From: CAYUYV01 sp964474635
GTDB lineage: Bacteria; Pseudomonadota; Alphaproteobacteria; JAJFIK01
Direction: 5' to 3'
Assembly: GCA_964474635.1 (NCBI GenBank)
Contig: CAYYTT010000029.1
Location: forward strand, 1-30,121
DNA length: 30,121 nt
Each line of letters starts with the position of its first letter. Position 1 is the stretch's first letter. The notes under the pieces were generated by a model. That model saw nothing but the letters and a program-made list of their open reading frames with translations. It was not told where the DNA came from and searched no databases. Positions 16,325 to 23,810 of the stretch are shown piece by piece. Both the position numbers and the translations under genes were made by a program.

Positions 16325-17578
16325 TCAGCCTTCGGTCAGCAACGGTGTCAGATCCGACCCCACTGGCTCAATCGCCACCGTGGGCGCGACATCGCGGTCC
16401 ATACCGCTTTGGGTGCGCTCGATCAGGACCTTTTGTCCATCCACCACATAATCCTGGCCCACCGTGACGACCGTCACGGGATCGCTGAGGCCCGTGACCC
16501 ACACGCCGTCACCCTCGTTTTCGATAATCGTCACGGGTGCGAATTTGACCGTATCGTCACCCTCGATGATCCGCACACCAATCTCACCGAGCGTGTCAAG
16601 GCTCAGCAAGGACGCGGACAGACGGTGGGCCGGAACCGTGCCGAGCGGCACGGTTACCTCCGCCGTGACCCCGTCGCGAATGACGAGATGGTCCGGATTG
16701 GGTACTTCGATTTCCACACGGAAGGTTCGCGTGGCGGGGTCCGCGCGGGTTCCGATCAGTCGGATCTGCCCGGTCAGGTCTTCACCGCTCACGAGTTGGG
16801 CCCGCGCCTCCATACCGGCGCGCAGGCTGCCAACTTCGCGTTCGGAAACCTGAACGACGATCAGGACCGGATCCTGGTCCACCAGAATGGCGCAGGTATC
16901 GCCCTCGCGCATCAGATCGCCCACATCGACCTCATAGATTTCAAGACGCGCGGCAAAGGGGGCGCGCAGGGTCGTGTTGGCCAGATCGACTTCCCGTTCG
17001 GCGAGGTCGGCCTTTGCCGCTTCGAGCGAGGCAAGGGCCGCCGCGGTTTGCGTCTCGGAGCGAAAGCCCCGGCCCGACAGGTCCTTGGCGGCGGCGTATT
17101 CGAGTTCCATGCGGCGCACGGCGGCCTTGGCCTCATCAACCCGCGCGGAACGGCTGCGCAGGTCGAGCTGGCACACCGGCGTTCCCGCCTCCAAGACGGC
17201 GCCTTCCTCGGCGGGCAGGGCCGCGACACGTCCGACCGTTTCGGCGCGCAGGTCGACGATTCGCACCGCCTCGGAACGCCCGCGCAGTCTCAAGGAGGTT
17301 TGACGCGGCTGGGCGCGCAGATCGGCCACGCGCACGGTAAAGCGGCGCTCGGTCGCCTGGGGCACTTCATCTGTCTCGGCGGACATCGGCGCGCCGCGCA
17401 GCAGCATGCCGGATGCCATCCACAGCACGATCAGGGCCGCGAACAGCCCGGCGAGCAGGAAAGATCGATTGATGCGCACGATTAAGTCACTTTCAGCGTG
17501 GTCCGCGCCCAGGTCCCAGGAGACAGGCGAGCGGATCGATCGGTGGGGGGCGTGGGCCATGCTTTCGCACCGCACCAT
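16325..17578 (-). CDS. RND efflux periplasmic adaptor subunit (HlyD/MFP family)
   Basis: This 417-residue membrane fusion protein should link the permease downstream to an outer-membrane channel. It has a cytoplasmic N-terminus of about 35 residues, one membrane anchor (about 40-60, FLLAGLFAALIVLWMASGML), then a lipoyl half-motif (VGRVAALPAEEGAVLEAGTPV), a helical hairpin (about 140-200), the second lipoyl half (TLRAPFAARLEIYEVDVGDLM), a beta-barrel domain and a C-terminal membrane-proximal domain. The ATG at 17578 has GGGGG 4 bases upstream. A GTG at 17479 would start just before the membrane anchor and is the main alternative, since the residues before it look unconstrained. It is first in a two-gene operon. 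A 20-bp tandem repeat lies about 170 bases upstream. Confidence 0.9.
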   Translation of the reverse strand: MVRCESMAHAPHRSIRSPVSWDLGADHAESDLIVRINRSFLLAGLFAALIVLWMASGMLLRGAPMSAETDEVPQATERRFTVRVADLRAQPRQTSLRLRGRSEAVRIVDLRAETVGRVAALPAEEGAVLEAGTPVCQLDLRSRSARVDEAKAAVRRMELEYAAAKDLSGRGFRSETQTAAALASLEAAKADLAEREVDLANTTLRAPFAARLEIYEVDVGDLMREGDTCAILVDQDPVLIVVQVSEREVGSLRAGMEARAQLVSGEDLTGQIRLIGTRADPATRTFRVEIEVPNPDHLVIRDGVTAEVTVPLGTVPAHRLSASLLSLDTLGEIGVRIIEGDDTVKFAPVTIIENEGDGVWVTGLSDPVTVVTVGQDYVVDGQKVLIERTQSGMDRDVAPTVAIEPVGSDLTPLLTEG

Positions 17579-17889
17579 GACGCCCCCGTCACCGCGCCAC
17601 TAGAAACGAAAGCATGTCCGTTGGCAATTTCGCGCTGTTGGAAAATGTCTTAATCGGGTTGGGGTGCCTCGCGCATTACGCGTTCCGTGTACGCCGAGAC
17701 CGACAAACTGGGGAAAAGCTATATATTTGATATTAGGCGGCGCACACATCGCCTGGGCGGCGCATCCATGGGCTGGGCAGCGCACCGATGGGCTGGGCAA
17801 TGTTGGGGCGATCCCGTGGATCTCATCCGGTTTGCGGACCGGGCCGAACAAGGAGGGTGGGCGAACGGTGTGCTCGCCCGGCCTGTGCC
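17579..17889. other. Intergenic region upstream of the RND operon
   Basis: No gene is supported in these 311 bases. An AT-rich patch at about 17718-17736 (ATATATTTGATATTA) is the best site for a promoter, and could serve the RND operon on the minus strand. A 20-bp imperfect tandem repeat lies next to it (17733-17808). No terminator is evident for the chemoreceptor-tip gene, which ends at 17890. Confidence 0.5.
17733..17808. repeat. 20-bp imperfect tandem repeat, about 3.5 units
   Basis: Units run 17733-17752, 17753-17772, 17773-17792 and a partial one from 17793. The two central units (CTGGGCGGCGCATCCATGGG and CTGGGCAGCGCACCGATGGG) differ at three positions; the first unit is more diverged. 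The period of 20 bases is close to two helical turns, so a row of protein binding sites upstream of the RND operon is possible, though replication slippage would explain it equally well. Confidence 0.7.
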
Positions 17890-18303
17890 TCAGGCGGCGC
17901 TGGCTTCCAGCGTCTCCGCGTCCGGCTCGTCGTTGATGGCGATGGACGGTGCGCTGCCGGTGGCGCCCTCAAGGCCTGTAATGGCCGATGCGCTCAGTTC
18001 ATGCAGGCGATCGGTCTGCTTGGTCAGGGCTTGCAGCGTGGCGCTGATTTGATCGGTCGCCTTCGAGGTTTGGCCGGACAACTGCTTGACTTCACCGGCA
18101 ACGACCGCGAACCCCTTGCCCGCATCGCCCGCGCGGGCCGCCTCGATGGTGGCGTTGAGGGCGAGCAGGTTGGTCTGCTTGGCGATGGCGTCGATTTCCT
18201 GGGCCACGACCGCGACCTTTTCGATCTCGGCACGGAGCGTCTGGATTTCGTTTTCCATCGCGTGCAGCGACTTGAGCGCATTGTCCTGGGTCTGCATGAC
18301 CAT
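17890..18303 (-). CDS. Soluble chemoreceptor signalling-tip protein (MCP signal domain only)
   Basis: This 137-residue protein is almost nothing but the cytoplasmic hairpin tip of a methyl-accepting chemotaxis protein, the part that contacts CheA and CheW. Residues about 35-90 hold the conserved tip: EIDAIAKQTNLLALNATIEA, then ARAGDAGKGFAVVAGEVKQL. There is no membrane helix, sensor or HAMP domain, and the coiled-coil arms are short. The ATG at 18303 has AAGGAG 4 bases upstream; another ATG two codons later is possible. The C-terminus is acidic and ends ETLEASAA, unlike a CheR-binding pentapeptide. No che gene is nearby. A perfect CtrA box lies 187 bases upstream. It may plug into a chemosensory array or a related CheA-like pathway; that is inference. 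Confidence 0.85.
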   Translation of the reverse strand: MVMQTQDNALKSLHAMENEIQTLRAEIEKVAVVAQEIDAIAKQTNLLALNATIEAARAGDAGKGFAVVAGEVKQLSGQTSKATDQISATLQALTKQTDRLHELSASAITGLEGATGSAPSIAINDEPDAETLEASAA

Positions 18304-18489
18304 AGGTCTCCTTGCTGGAAGTGCATGCGGTCCACGGAGCAAACCGCCGCCCATTGGAATGTGACGGAACCGTTCTGCGGCACAAAGACGGACCGCCGAT
18401 GCGCCCGTGCGAGCCTGGGCCTCGCGCGTCGCCCGGTTTCCGGTCCAGAACCAGGCCGGTCCATTACGCCGGACGTTAGGCGAGGGCGC

Positions 18490-18504
18490 TTAATTCCCGC
18501 TTAA
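18490..18504 (+). promoter_or_regulatory. CtrA binding site (TTAA-N7-TTAA)
   Basis: TTAATTCCCGCTTAAC at 18490-18505 is an exact match to the alphaproteobacterial CtrA consensus TTAA-N7-TTAAC. It lies between the XRE stop (18517) and the minus-strand chemoreceptor-tip gene (start 18303). CtrA controls motility and chemotaxis genes in Rhodospirillales, which agrees with the gene it precedes. The distance to the start codon is rather long. Confidence 0.6.
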
Positions 18505-18516
18505 CGCTGGAACACC

Positions 18517-19035
18517 TCATGCGTCCTCGTTTTCGCCGTCGGGCGTGGTCCGGGGAGACGTGTCGGTCTCGGTGGCCTCGGGCACGGCTTTGTTCGACCG
18601 GCCACGCTTGCGGTTGACGATGGGATCGCTGCCGTATTCCTCGGCGATGGAATCCACAAGGTCGATGATCAACCGACGGATTTTCGGATGACGGAGTTTC
18701 AGGAAGGCCCGGTTGAGCTCGATCCCCTGCCGCGTCGCAATGGCCTGGAGGGCCTCAAGGGACACAAGGTCTTCCTCGGTCGCCACATCGGCGTCCTGTC
18801 CCATCGTCTCGCCCTCAAGGCCTTCGAAAAAATAGGCCGGGGAGACATTGAGCACCTGGGCAATCTCGAAAATGCGACTTGCCCCAATTCTGTTCATCCC
18901 CTTCTCGTATTTTTGTATTTGTTGGAAGGTCAGGCCGAGTTGCTCGGCGAGTTCCGTCTGACTCATGCCGATCAGCATGCGCCGCATGCGGACCCTGCGC
19001 CCCACATGCAAATCGATCGGATTGTCACGCGCCAT
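18517..19035 (-). CDS. XRE family helix-turn-helix transcriptional regulator
   Basis: This 172-residue DNA-binding regulator has a Cro/C1-type helix-turn-helix at about residues 11-65: VGRRVRMRRMLIGMSQTELA, then LGLTFQQIQKYEKGMNRIGA. This MARDNPIDLHVGRRVR opening is a recurrent alphaproteobacterial, chromosomally encoded XRE type rather than a phage repressor. The middle (about 85-140) is helical and the C-terminal 35 residues are charged and low-complexity. The ATG at 19035 is preceded by GGAGGAG and matches the family start; a longer open frame to 19086 is not needed. It is divergent from ppx across a 542-base intergenic region. The target genes are unknown; the nearby CtrA site and chemoreceptor-tip gene downstream could be part of its circuit, without proof. 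Confidence 0.9.
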   Translation of the reverse strand: MARDNPIDLHVGRRVRMRRMLIGMSQTELAEQLGLTFQQIQKYEKGMNRIGASRIFEIAQVLNVSPAYFFEGLEGETMGQDADVATEEDLVSLEALQAIATRQGIELNRAFLKLRHPKIRRLIIDLVDSIAEEYGSDPIVNRKRGRSNKAVPEATETDTSPRTTPDGENEDA

Positions 19036-19577
19036 GTCACCCGCTCCTCCAACGCCATCCCTTTCCGCGGACCTCTTTATCCCCACGCGGATTGGCAGCT
19101 GTTATCCCTAACTCGGATGAATTCTTCGATAATGCGGGCGGCATTCAATGATCCGGCGACGCGTAGAACAGTCTCACAAAATGCATAAGGGCGGACGAAG
19201 TCTGGAAGAGCAAATTTCCTTCAACGGGGTGTCGGAAAAATTTACCGAGGCGCAAATACATCTTTGTACGAATGATACAGAAAGCCGAGAAAACTCTGAA
19301 AAATCAACGCGCTAAAGATTTGGTAAGACAAGGTCTAACCGGTTTCGAGGTAGAAATACTATTTGGTGTAAAATGGGTAATAGATTACTTGCCCCGCCGA
19401 TTTTTCACGAATCGCGCGTTCGGGGGTGTCGACCGAAAAGCGGTTTACGGGGTGGGGCGTCCATGCCTTAATATTATGTAGTAAGTCGCGACAGGGCCGA
19501 TCTTGCGAGGATATTGCTGAATATCCGGGAAGACCGAGGTGTTTGCGCGACCATCGCTCATGGTTGGAGGGAGCAGG
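19036..19577. other. Long divergent intergenic region between the XRE and ppx genes
   Basis: These 542 bases include a stretch (about 19185-19400) much richer in A+T than its surroundings. Two small open frames lie there, 19181-19315 (44 residues) and 19272-19481 (69 residues). Neither has a ribosome binding site or a recognisable product, so they are not called. The region must carry the promoters of the two divergent genes. An inverted repeat at 19509-19526 lies 52 bases before ppx. An unannotated small RNA or a decayed gene would fit the AT-rich part, but neither is shown. Confidence 0.5.
19509..19526. promoter_or_regulatory. Inverted repeat upstream of ppx
   Basis: GGATATTGCTGAATATCC is a perfect 7-bp inverted repeat with a 4-base centre, 51 bases upstream of the ppx start. 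It could be an operator or a hairpin in the 5' untranslated region. The binding factor is unknown. Confidence 0.4.
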
Positions 19578-20939
19578 ATGGTCGACCGGACGGACAGATC
19601 GAACAGCGACCGGCGCGACCTTGCATTGGGATGCGCTCCGGAACCCCAGCCCCGTGGCGCGGCGCTCTCGGCCTCACCTTCATCGACCGCTGCCCCACCG
19701 TCCTCATCAGCGCCGCGACTGTGGTCCCCTCTCCCCGACGACCATCCCGCGATGCTGGCGGCGGGGCCCGCGCCTGTGCTTTCAGGCGCGCAGCGGCCCT
19801 TCCGCGGGGGCGGGAACCGGGGGCCAATCCGGGCCCATACCCGCCAGACGACCTCGGTCGGCGCCATTTTCCAGCATTCCGGAGCGAATTTTTCCGTGGC
19901 GCCGCGCCCCGGCGCCGGCGGGGCCCATCGGCAGGACATCTACGCGGCCATCGATTTGGGGACCAACAACTGCCGCCTTCTGGTTGCGCGGCCACGCTCC
20001 TCAGGCTTTTCGGTCATCGATGCCTATTCGCGCACCGTGTGCCTGGGCGAAAATCTCGGCGTGACCGGGGAGCTTGATCCCGTGGCCATGGGTCGGGCCG
20101 TCGATGCGTTGCGGGTGTGCGTTTCTAAAATGGAGCGGCGCGGTGTGACCGTGGCGCGCTCCATCGCGACCCAGGCCTGCCGATCGGCGCGCAATGGGAA
20201 GCCGTTCCTTGATCGCATTCGCCGCGAAACAGGGCTCGTCTTTGACATTATCCCGCCCGCCGAAGAGGCCTGGCTTGCGGCGATGGGCTGCTGGCCGCTT
20301 GTCGACCGGGACTGCTCCACCGCGCTTGTGTTCGATATCGGCGGCGGCAGCACGGAGTTGATCTGGATCGACCTGCGCGGGCCCCACGCGCGCAAAAGCC
20401 ACCCGACCATTCTGTCCTGGACGTCGCTGCCCTACGGCGTCGTCAACCTGCGCGAGCGCTTCGGCACGCCCCATCTTGAGCCGGATGCTTACGCGGCCAT
20501 GGTGGGCGAAGTGCGGGGCACCCTGGAGACGTTCACCGGTGCGGACCGGTGCCGGCGCGATTTCGGCACCGAACGGGTCCATCTCATCGGGACATCGGGC
20601 ACGGTGACGACCCTTGCGGGCCTGATGATGGGCCTGCCGCGCTATGACCGGGACCGGATCGACGGCGTGTGGCTCGACATGCCCAAGGTGCGCACCCTCA
20701 TCGGTGACCTTGCATCAAGGACCACCCCGCAGCGCGCCGAACTGCCTTGTATTGGCTCGGACCGGGCCGATTTTATCCTCGCGGGCTGCGCCATTCTGGA
20801 TGCCATCGACAGCCTGTGGCCCACGCCCCGCCTGCGCGTCGCCGACCGCGGGCTTCGGGAGGGCATTTTGCTCTCCTTGATGGTAAAAAGCGGTCAGAGA
20901 ACCCGGTCGCGCCGTCCCGGCCATCGGGGCAAGGTCTGA
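19578..20939 (+). CDS. ppx: Ppx/GppA family phosphatase (exopolyphosphatase / pppGpp hydrolase type)
   Basis: This 453-residue protein belongs to the ASKHA-fold Ppx/GppA family, which removes terminal phosphates from polyphosphate or converts pppGpp to ppGpp. The ATPase-like phosphate loops are clear: YAAIDLGTNNCRLL from residue 122 and LVFDIGGGSTELIW further on; the family's catalytic glutamate region is PPAEEAWLAA. LIGTSGTVTTLAGLMMGL is the adenosine-like motif. Residues 1-121 are a proline-, alanine- and serine-rich extension without a recognisable domain. The ATG at 19578 follows GGAGGGAG; an upstream ATG at 19539 lacks a site. The rlmE gene follows at 45 bases, a pairing common in alphaproteobacteria. 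Whether it acts as Ppx or GppA cannot be decided; the symbol is approximate. Confidence 0.88.
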   Translation: MVDRTDRSNSDRRDLALGCAPEPQPRGAALSASPSSTAAPPSSSAPRLWSPLPDDHPAMLAAGPAPVLSGAQRPFRGGGNRGPIRAHTRQTTSVGAIFQHSGANFSVAPRPGAGGAHRQDIYAAIDLGTNNCRLLVARPRSSGFSVIDAYSRTVCLGENLGVTGELDPVAMGRAVDALRVCVSKMERRGVTVARSIATQACRSARNGKPFLDRIRRETGLVFDIIPPAEEAWLAAMGCWPLVDRDCSTALVFDIGGGSTELIWIDLRGPHARKSHPTILSWTSLPYGVVNLRERFGTPHLEPDAYAAMVGEVRGTLETFTGADRCRRDFGTERVHLIGTSGTVTTLAGLMMGLPRYDRDRIDGVWLDMPKVRTLIGDLASRTTPQRAELPCIGSDRADFILAGCAILDAIDSLWPTPRLRVADRGLREGILLSLMVKSGQRTRSRRPGHRGKV

Positions 20940-20984
20940 TCCATTCGCCGAAGCGGCGTTGAGTGCAGGTAGGCTTCAAGACCC

Positions 20985-21821
20985 ATGTCACGTCCCCCTA
21001 AGCCGCCCGGTTCCGCCGGCCGCGGTGTGTCTTCCAGTTCTAAATCCCGGCGTTCGGCGGCCAATCCGGAAACCGGACCCGGCCAGCGTCGCCAGGGGTC
21101 CGCCTTGCGCCGTCTGAAGGATGTCCCCGGCGCTTCGGATGGGGATGGGGATGTGCAGGGCACCAGCCGCGCCCTCAAGGTGCGGGTCGAGACCGCCAAG
21201 GGCCGGCGCCTCTCCTCGTCCCGCTGGCTCCAGCGCCAACTCAATGACCCTTACGTGGCGGCGGCGAAAAAGGCCGGCTACCGCTCCCGGGCCGCCTTCA
21301 AGCTGAGCGAACTCGACGACCGGTTCGGGTTCTTAAAAAAGGGCGGCGGCGTGGTCGATCTGGGCGCGGCACCGGGCGGGTGGAGCCAGGTGGCCGTGGA
21401 GCGTGTGGGTACGGGCCGCGTTGTCGGCATCGACATCATTGAAATGGACCCGATCCCCGGCGCCATCATCGAACAGATGGATTTCATGGATCCGAGTGCG
21501 CCGGAGGCCCTCAAGGCCCTCATCGAAGTGCCGGTCACGGTGGTTTTGTCGGACATGGCCTCTTCCGCGACGGGGCACCGGCCGACCGATCACCTGCGCA
21601 TCATGGCCCTGTGCGAGGCGGCCCATGCCTTTGCCTGCGACGTGCTGGAGCCGGGCGGCAGTTTTTGCGCCAAGGTCCTCCAGGGCGGCACGGAGCGCGA
21701 GCTTCTGGCGGCTCTGCGCGAGGATTTCGCGGAGGTGCGCCACGCCAAGCCGGGCGCCAGCCGCTCGGATTCGAGCGAGATGTACGTGCTCGCCCAGGGC
21801 TTTAAGGGCCGCGCCACCTGA
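20985..21821 (+). CDS. rlmE: 23S rRNA (uridine-2'-O)-methyltransferase RlmE (FtsJ/RrmJ)
   Basis: This 278-residue enzyme transfers a methyl group from S-adenosylmethionine to the 2'-OH of U2552 in the A-loop of 23S rRNA, a late step in 50S assembly. The catalytic K-D-K-E tetrad can be placed: Lys106 (RAAFKLSEL), Asp190 (LSDMAS), Lys230 (FCAKVL) and Glu265 (SSEMYVLAQGFKG). The SAM loop is VVDLGAAPGGWSQVA. SSRWLQRQLNDPYVAAAKK is the usual start of the conserved region, at about residue 76. The first 75 residues are a basic, proline- and serine-rich extension absent from the 209-residue E. coli enzyme. It lies 45 bases after ppx and 19 bases before the RsmB-type gene, so the three probably form one operon. 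Confidence 0.95.
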   Translation: MSRPPKPPGSAGRGVSSSSKSRRSAANPETGPGQRRQGSALRRLKDVPGASDGDGDVQGTSRALKVRVETAKGRRLSSSRWLQRQLNDPYVAAAKKAGYRSRAAFKLSELDDRFGFLKKGGGVVDLGAAPGGWSQVAVERVGTGRVVGIDIIEMDPIPGAIIEQMDFMDPSAPEALKALIEVPVTVVLSDMASSATGHRPTDHLRIMALCEAAHAFACDVLEPGGSFCAKVLQGGTERELLAALREDFAEVRHAKPGASRSDSSEMYVLAQGFKGRAT

Positions 21822-21840
21822 CGCGGGAAGAGGGATCGCC

Positions 21841-23214
21841 ATGCGCGACGGCGCCATCCTGCAAGCCGCCATGGACATTGTGGATGACATCGAGGCCGCC
21901 CGCCGGCCAGCCGAGGACGTCTTGCGCGCCTGGGGCCGCGCCCATCGCTTCGCCGGGTCGGGCGACCGGGCGCGTATTGCGGACGTGGTTTACGGCGTCT
22001 ACCGCCGGCGCGCCGAATGCGCCCACCGCATGGGCGCCGAGACACCCCGCGCCCTCGTTCTTGGCCGGACCATCCTCGACGACCACGCCGATCTCGCGCG
22101 CCTGGAGGCCCTGTGCACCGGCACCGGCCATGATCCCGCATCCCTCAGCGCGGCCGAGCGCGCGGCCGTCACCAAGGAGGCGGGCCAGGCGCTGCCCGAT
22201 TGGGTGCGCCTCAATGTGCCCGCCTGGATGCTGACCCGGTTCGATGCCCGGTTTGACCCCGGCGAAGGTCTGCCGGCCATGGCGGGCCGGGCGCCCGTGG
22301 ATGTGCGGACCAACCGGCTGAAGGCCGCGCGCGAGACGGTTCGCGAGGCCCTGAATGGGGCGCTGGCGCCGCGCGGATGGCGCCTGCGCGACCAGTCAAT
22401 CAGCCCCGATGGGCTGCGCCTGGAGCCTTTCCCCACGGACAATGGTGCCGCCGGTCATCGCGCCCGGACCCCGGATCTGACGGCGTTCGAGCCGTTTCGC
22501 ATCGGCCAGTTCGACATACAGGATGAGGGCTCCCAGATTGCCGCGCACCTGTCCTGCGCCGCGCCGGGCGAGACGGTGATCGATCTGTGTGCTGGCGCTG
22601 GGGGCAAGACCCTGGCCCTCGGCGCCATGATGGCGGGCAAGGGCCGGCTGCTCGCGTTCGATACGGCGGCGGGCCGGCTCCAGGAGGCCCGGGCGCGTCT
22701 CACCCGGGCCGGTCTCCAAAATGTGACGCCGGAGCGCATCCGCCCCTGGGCACCCACCGCGGACGGGACGGGCGATCCGGATCTGGGCGCCCACGAGGCG
22801 AGCGCCGACCTTGTGTTCGTGGACGCGCCATGTTCCGGCTCGGGCACATGGCGGCGGCGGCCGGAGGCCCGGTGGCACCTGTCCGAGGGCGATCTGGAGG
22901 CCCTGGCGCGCACCCAGGGTGAAGTCCTGGACCGGGCCGCGCGCCTTGTGCGTCCCGGCGGGCGGCTGCTCTACGTCACCTGTTCCCTGTTCGAGGCGGA
23001 AAACAGCGCGCCGGTGCACGGCTTCCTCGACCGGCATCCGGGCTTCTCAAGGCTCGCGCCCTCACGCCTATGGGCATCGAGTGCCTTGGCCGACGCCGCG
23101 CTTGAGGGGCTGGGCGGATCTGTCCGCGATGAGGCACAGACAAGCCTGCTCCTCGCGCCCCATTCGGCCGGCACCGACGGGTTTTTCTGTGCCGCCCTGC
23201 GGCGCTCGGCTTGA
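21841..23214 (+). CDS. RsmB/NOP family rRNA (cytosine-C5)-methyltransferase
   Basis: This 457-residue SAM-dependent enzyme should form 5-methylcytosine in rRNA, most likely C967 of 16S rRNA. An N-terminal NusB-like helical region (about 1-150, with ADVVYGVYRRRAEC) precedes the Rossmann methyltransferase domain. Motif I is IDLCAGAGGKTLAL, motif IV is VDAPCSGSGTWRRRPE with Cys331, and motif VI is LYVTCSLFEAEN with Cys381, the nucleophile in this family. The ATG at 21841 follows AAGAGGG; the longer frame upstream overlaps rlmE and is spurious. The gene is 19 bases after rlmE, grouping two rRNA methyltransferases. The order rsmB then guaA, usual in relatives, is kept but with a TPR gene between. 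RsmF-type specificity is not excluded. Confidence 0.9.
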   Translation: MRDGAILQAAMDIVDDIEAARRPAEDVLRAWGRAHRFAGSGDRARIADVVYGVYRRRAECAHRMGAETPRALVLGRTILDDHADLARLEALCTGTGHDPASLSAAERAAVTKEAGQALPDWVRLNVPAWMLTRFDARFDPGEGLPAMAGRAPVDVRTNRLKAARETVREALNGALAPRGWRLRDQSISPDGLRLEPFPTDNGAAGHRARTPDLTAFEPFRIGQFDIQDEGSQIAAHLSCAAPGETVIDLCAGAGGKTLALGAMMAGKGRLLAFDTAAGRLQEARARLTRAGLQNVTPERIRPWAPTADGTGDPDLGAHEASADLVFVDAPCSGSGTWRRRPEARWHLSEGDLEALARTQGEVLDRAARLVRPGGRLLYVTCSLFEAENSAPVHGFLDRHPGFSRLAPSRLWASSALADAALEGLGGSVRDEAQTSLLLAPHSAGTDGFFCAALRRSA

Positions 23215-23301
23215 CGCTCGGCGCGCAAGAGTGCTGAAAGAACCGGCAAAGGCCGTGCCGCCCTGCGGCGCACGCCAGTTTTGAACAGAGGATTTTATCC
23301 C

Positions 23302-23781
23302 ATGGGGCGTTTTTCCGGTTTAAGCCGTGCGGTTGGTCTTGCGGCGCTTGTTCTCCTTGCTGCCGCGCCGCCGGCCCTGGCCAGGGGGGTGACGGGCGAG
23401 ACGGCACCGGCGGTTTCCGCATTTCTGCTCCAGCGCGGCATCGACGCCCTGAATGAGGGACGCTCCGACGAGGCCATCGATTTTTTGGAACAATCGGTTG
23501 TCGCCTATCCGCGCAATGCCCGGGCCTTTGCCTATCTGGGCCGCGCCCATGGGACTGCCGGCCGCAAGGAACGGGCAACCAAATACTTCGAAACCGCCCT
23601 TGCCATCGATCCGGACGATCTGAAGGCCCTGCAATGGGCCGGTGAAGCGGCCCTTGCCGCCGAGGACCGGGAGACGGCGGAGCGCAATCTGGCCCGTATC
23701 CGGCGCCTGTGCAGCGGTCGGTGTGCGGAATATCGTGATTTGAACCGTGCCCTGGGCACGCAGACACCCGCCGGCCAATAG
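23302..23781 (+). CDS. Exported tetratricopeptide repeat protein
   Basis: This 159-residue protein has a signal peptide (GLSRAVGLAALVLLAAAPPA, cleavage likely after ALA) and so acts in the periplasm. Two to three tetratricopeptide repeats follow: one starts near LLQRGIDALNEGRSDEAIDF, the next at ARAFAYLGRAHGTAGRKERA, and a third, looser one at DDLKALQWAGEAALAAEDRE. TPRs mediate protein-protein contacts. Two cysteines near the C-terminus (RRLCSGRCAEY) have CxxxC spacing and might bind metal or form a disulfide. The ATG at 23302 follows AGAGGA and opens the signal peptide; an in-frame TTG at 23281 is less likely. It is 29 bases before guaA and probably co-transcribed. The function is not known. 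Confidence 0.85.
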   Translation: MGRFSGLSRAVGLAALVLLAAAPPALARGVTGETAPAVSAFLLQRGIDALNEGRSDEAIDFLEQSVVAYPRNARAFAYLGRAHGTAGRKERATKYFETALAIDPDDLKALQWAGEAALAAEDRETAERNLARIRRLCSGRCAEYRDLNRALGTQTPAGQ

Positions 23782-23810
23782 GCCGGCCTACGGAAGGCTT
23801 TCCCACGCCC

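Noticed and set aside
19272..19481. A 69-residue open frame in the ppx upstream region
   Set aside because: No ribosome binding site, no similarity recognised, and its second half runs into sequence of different composition. It is kept only as part of the intergenic description.
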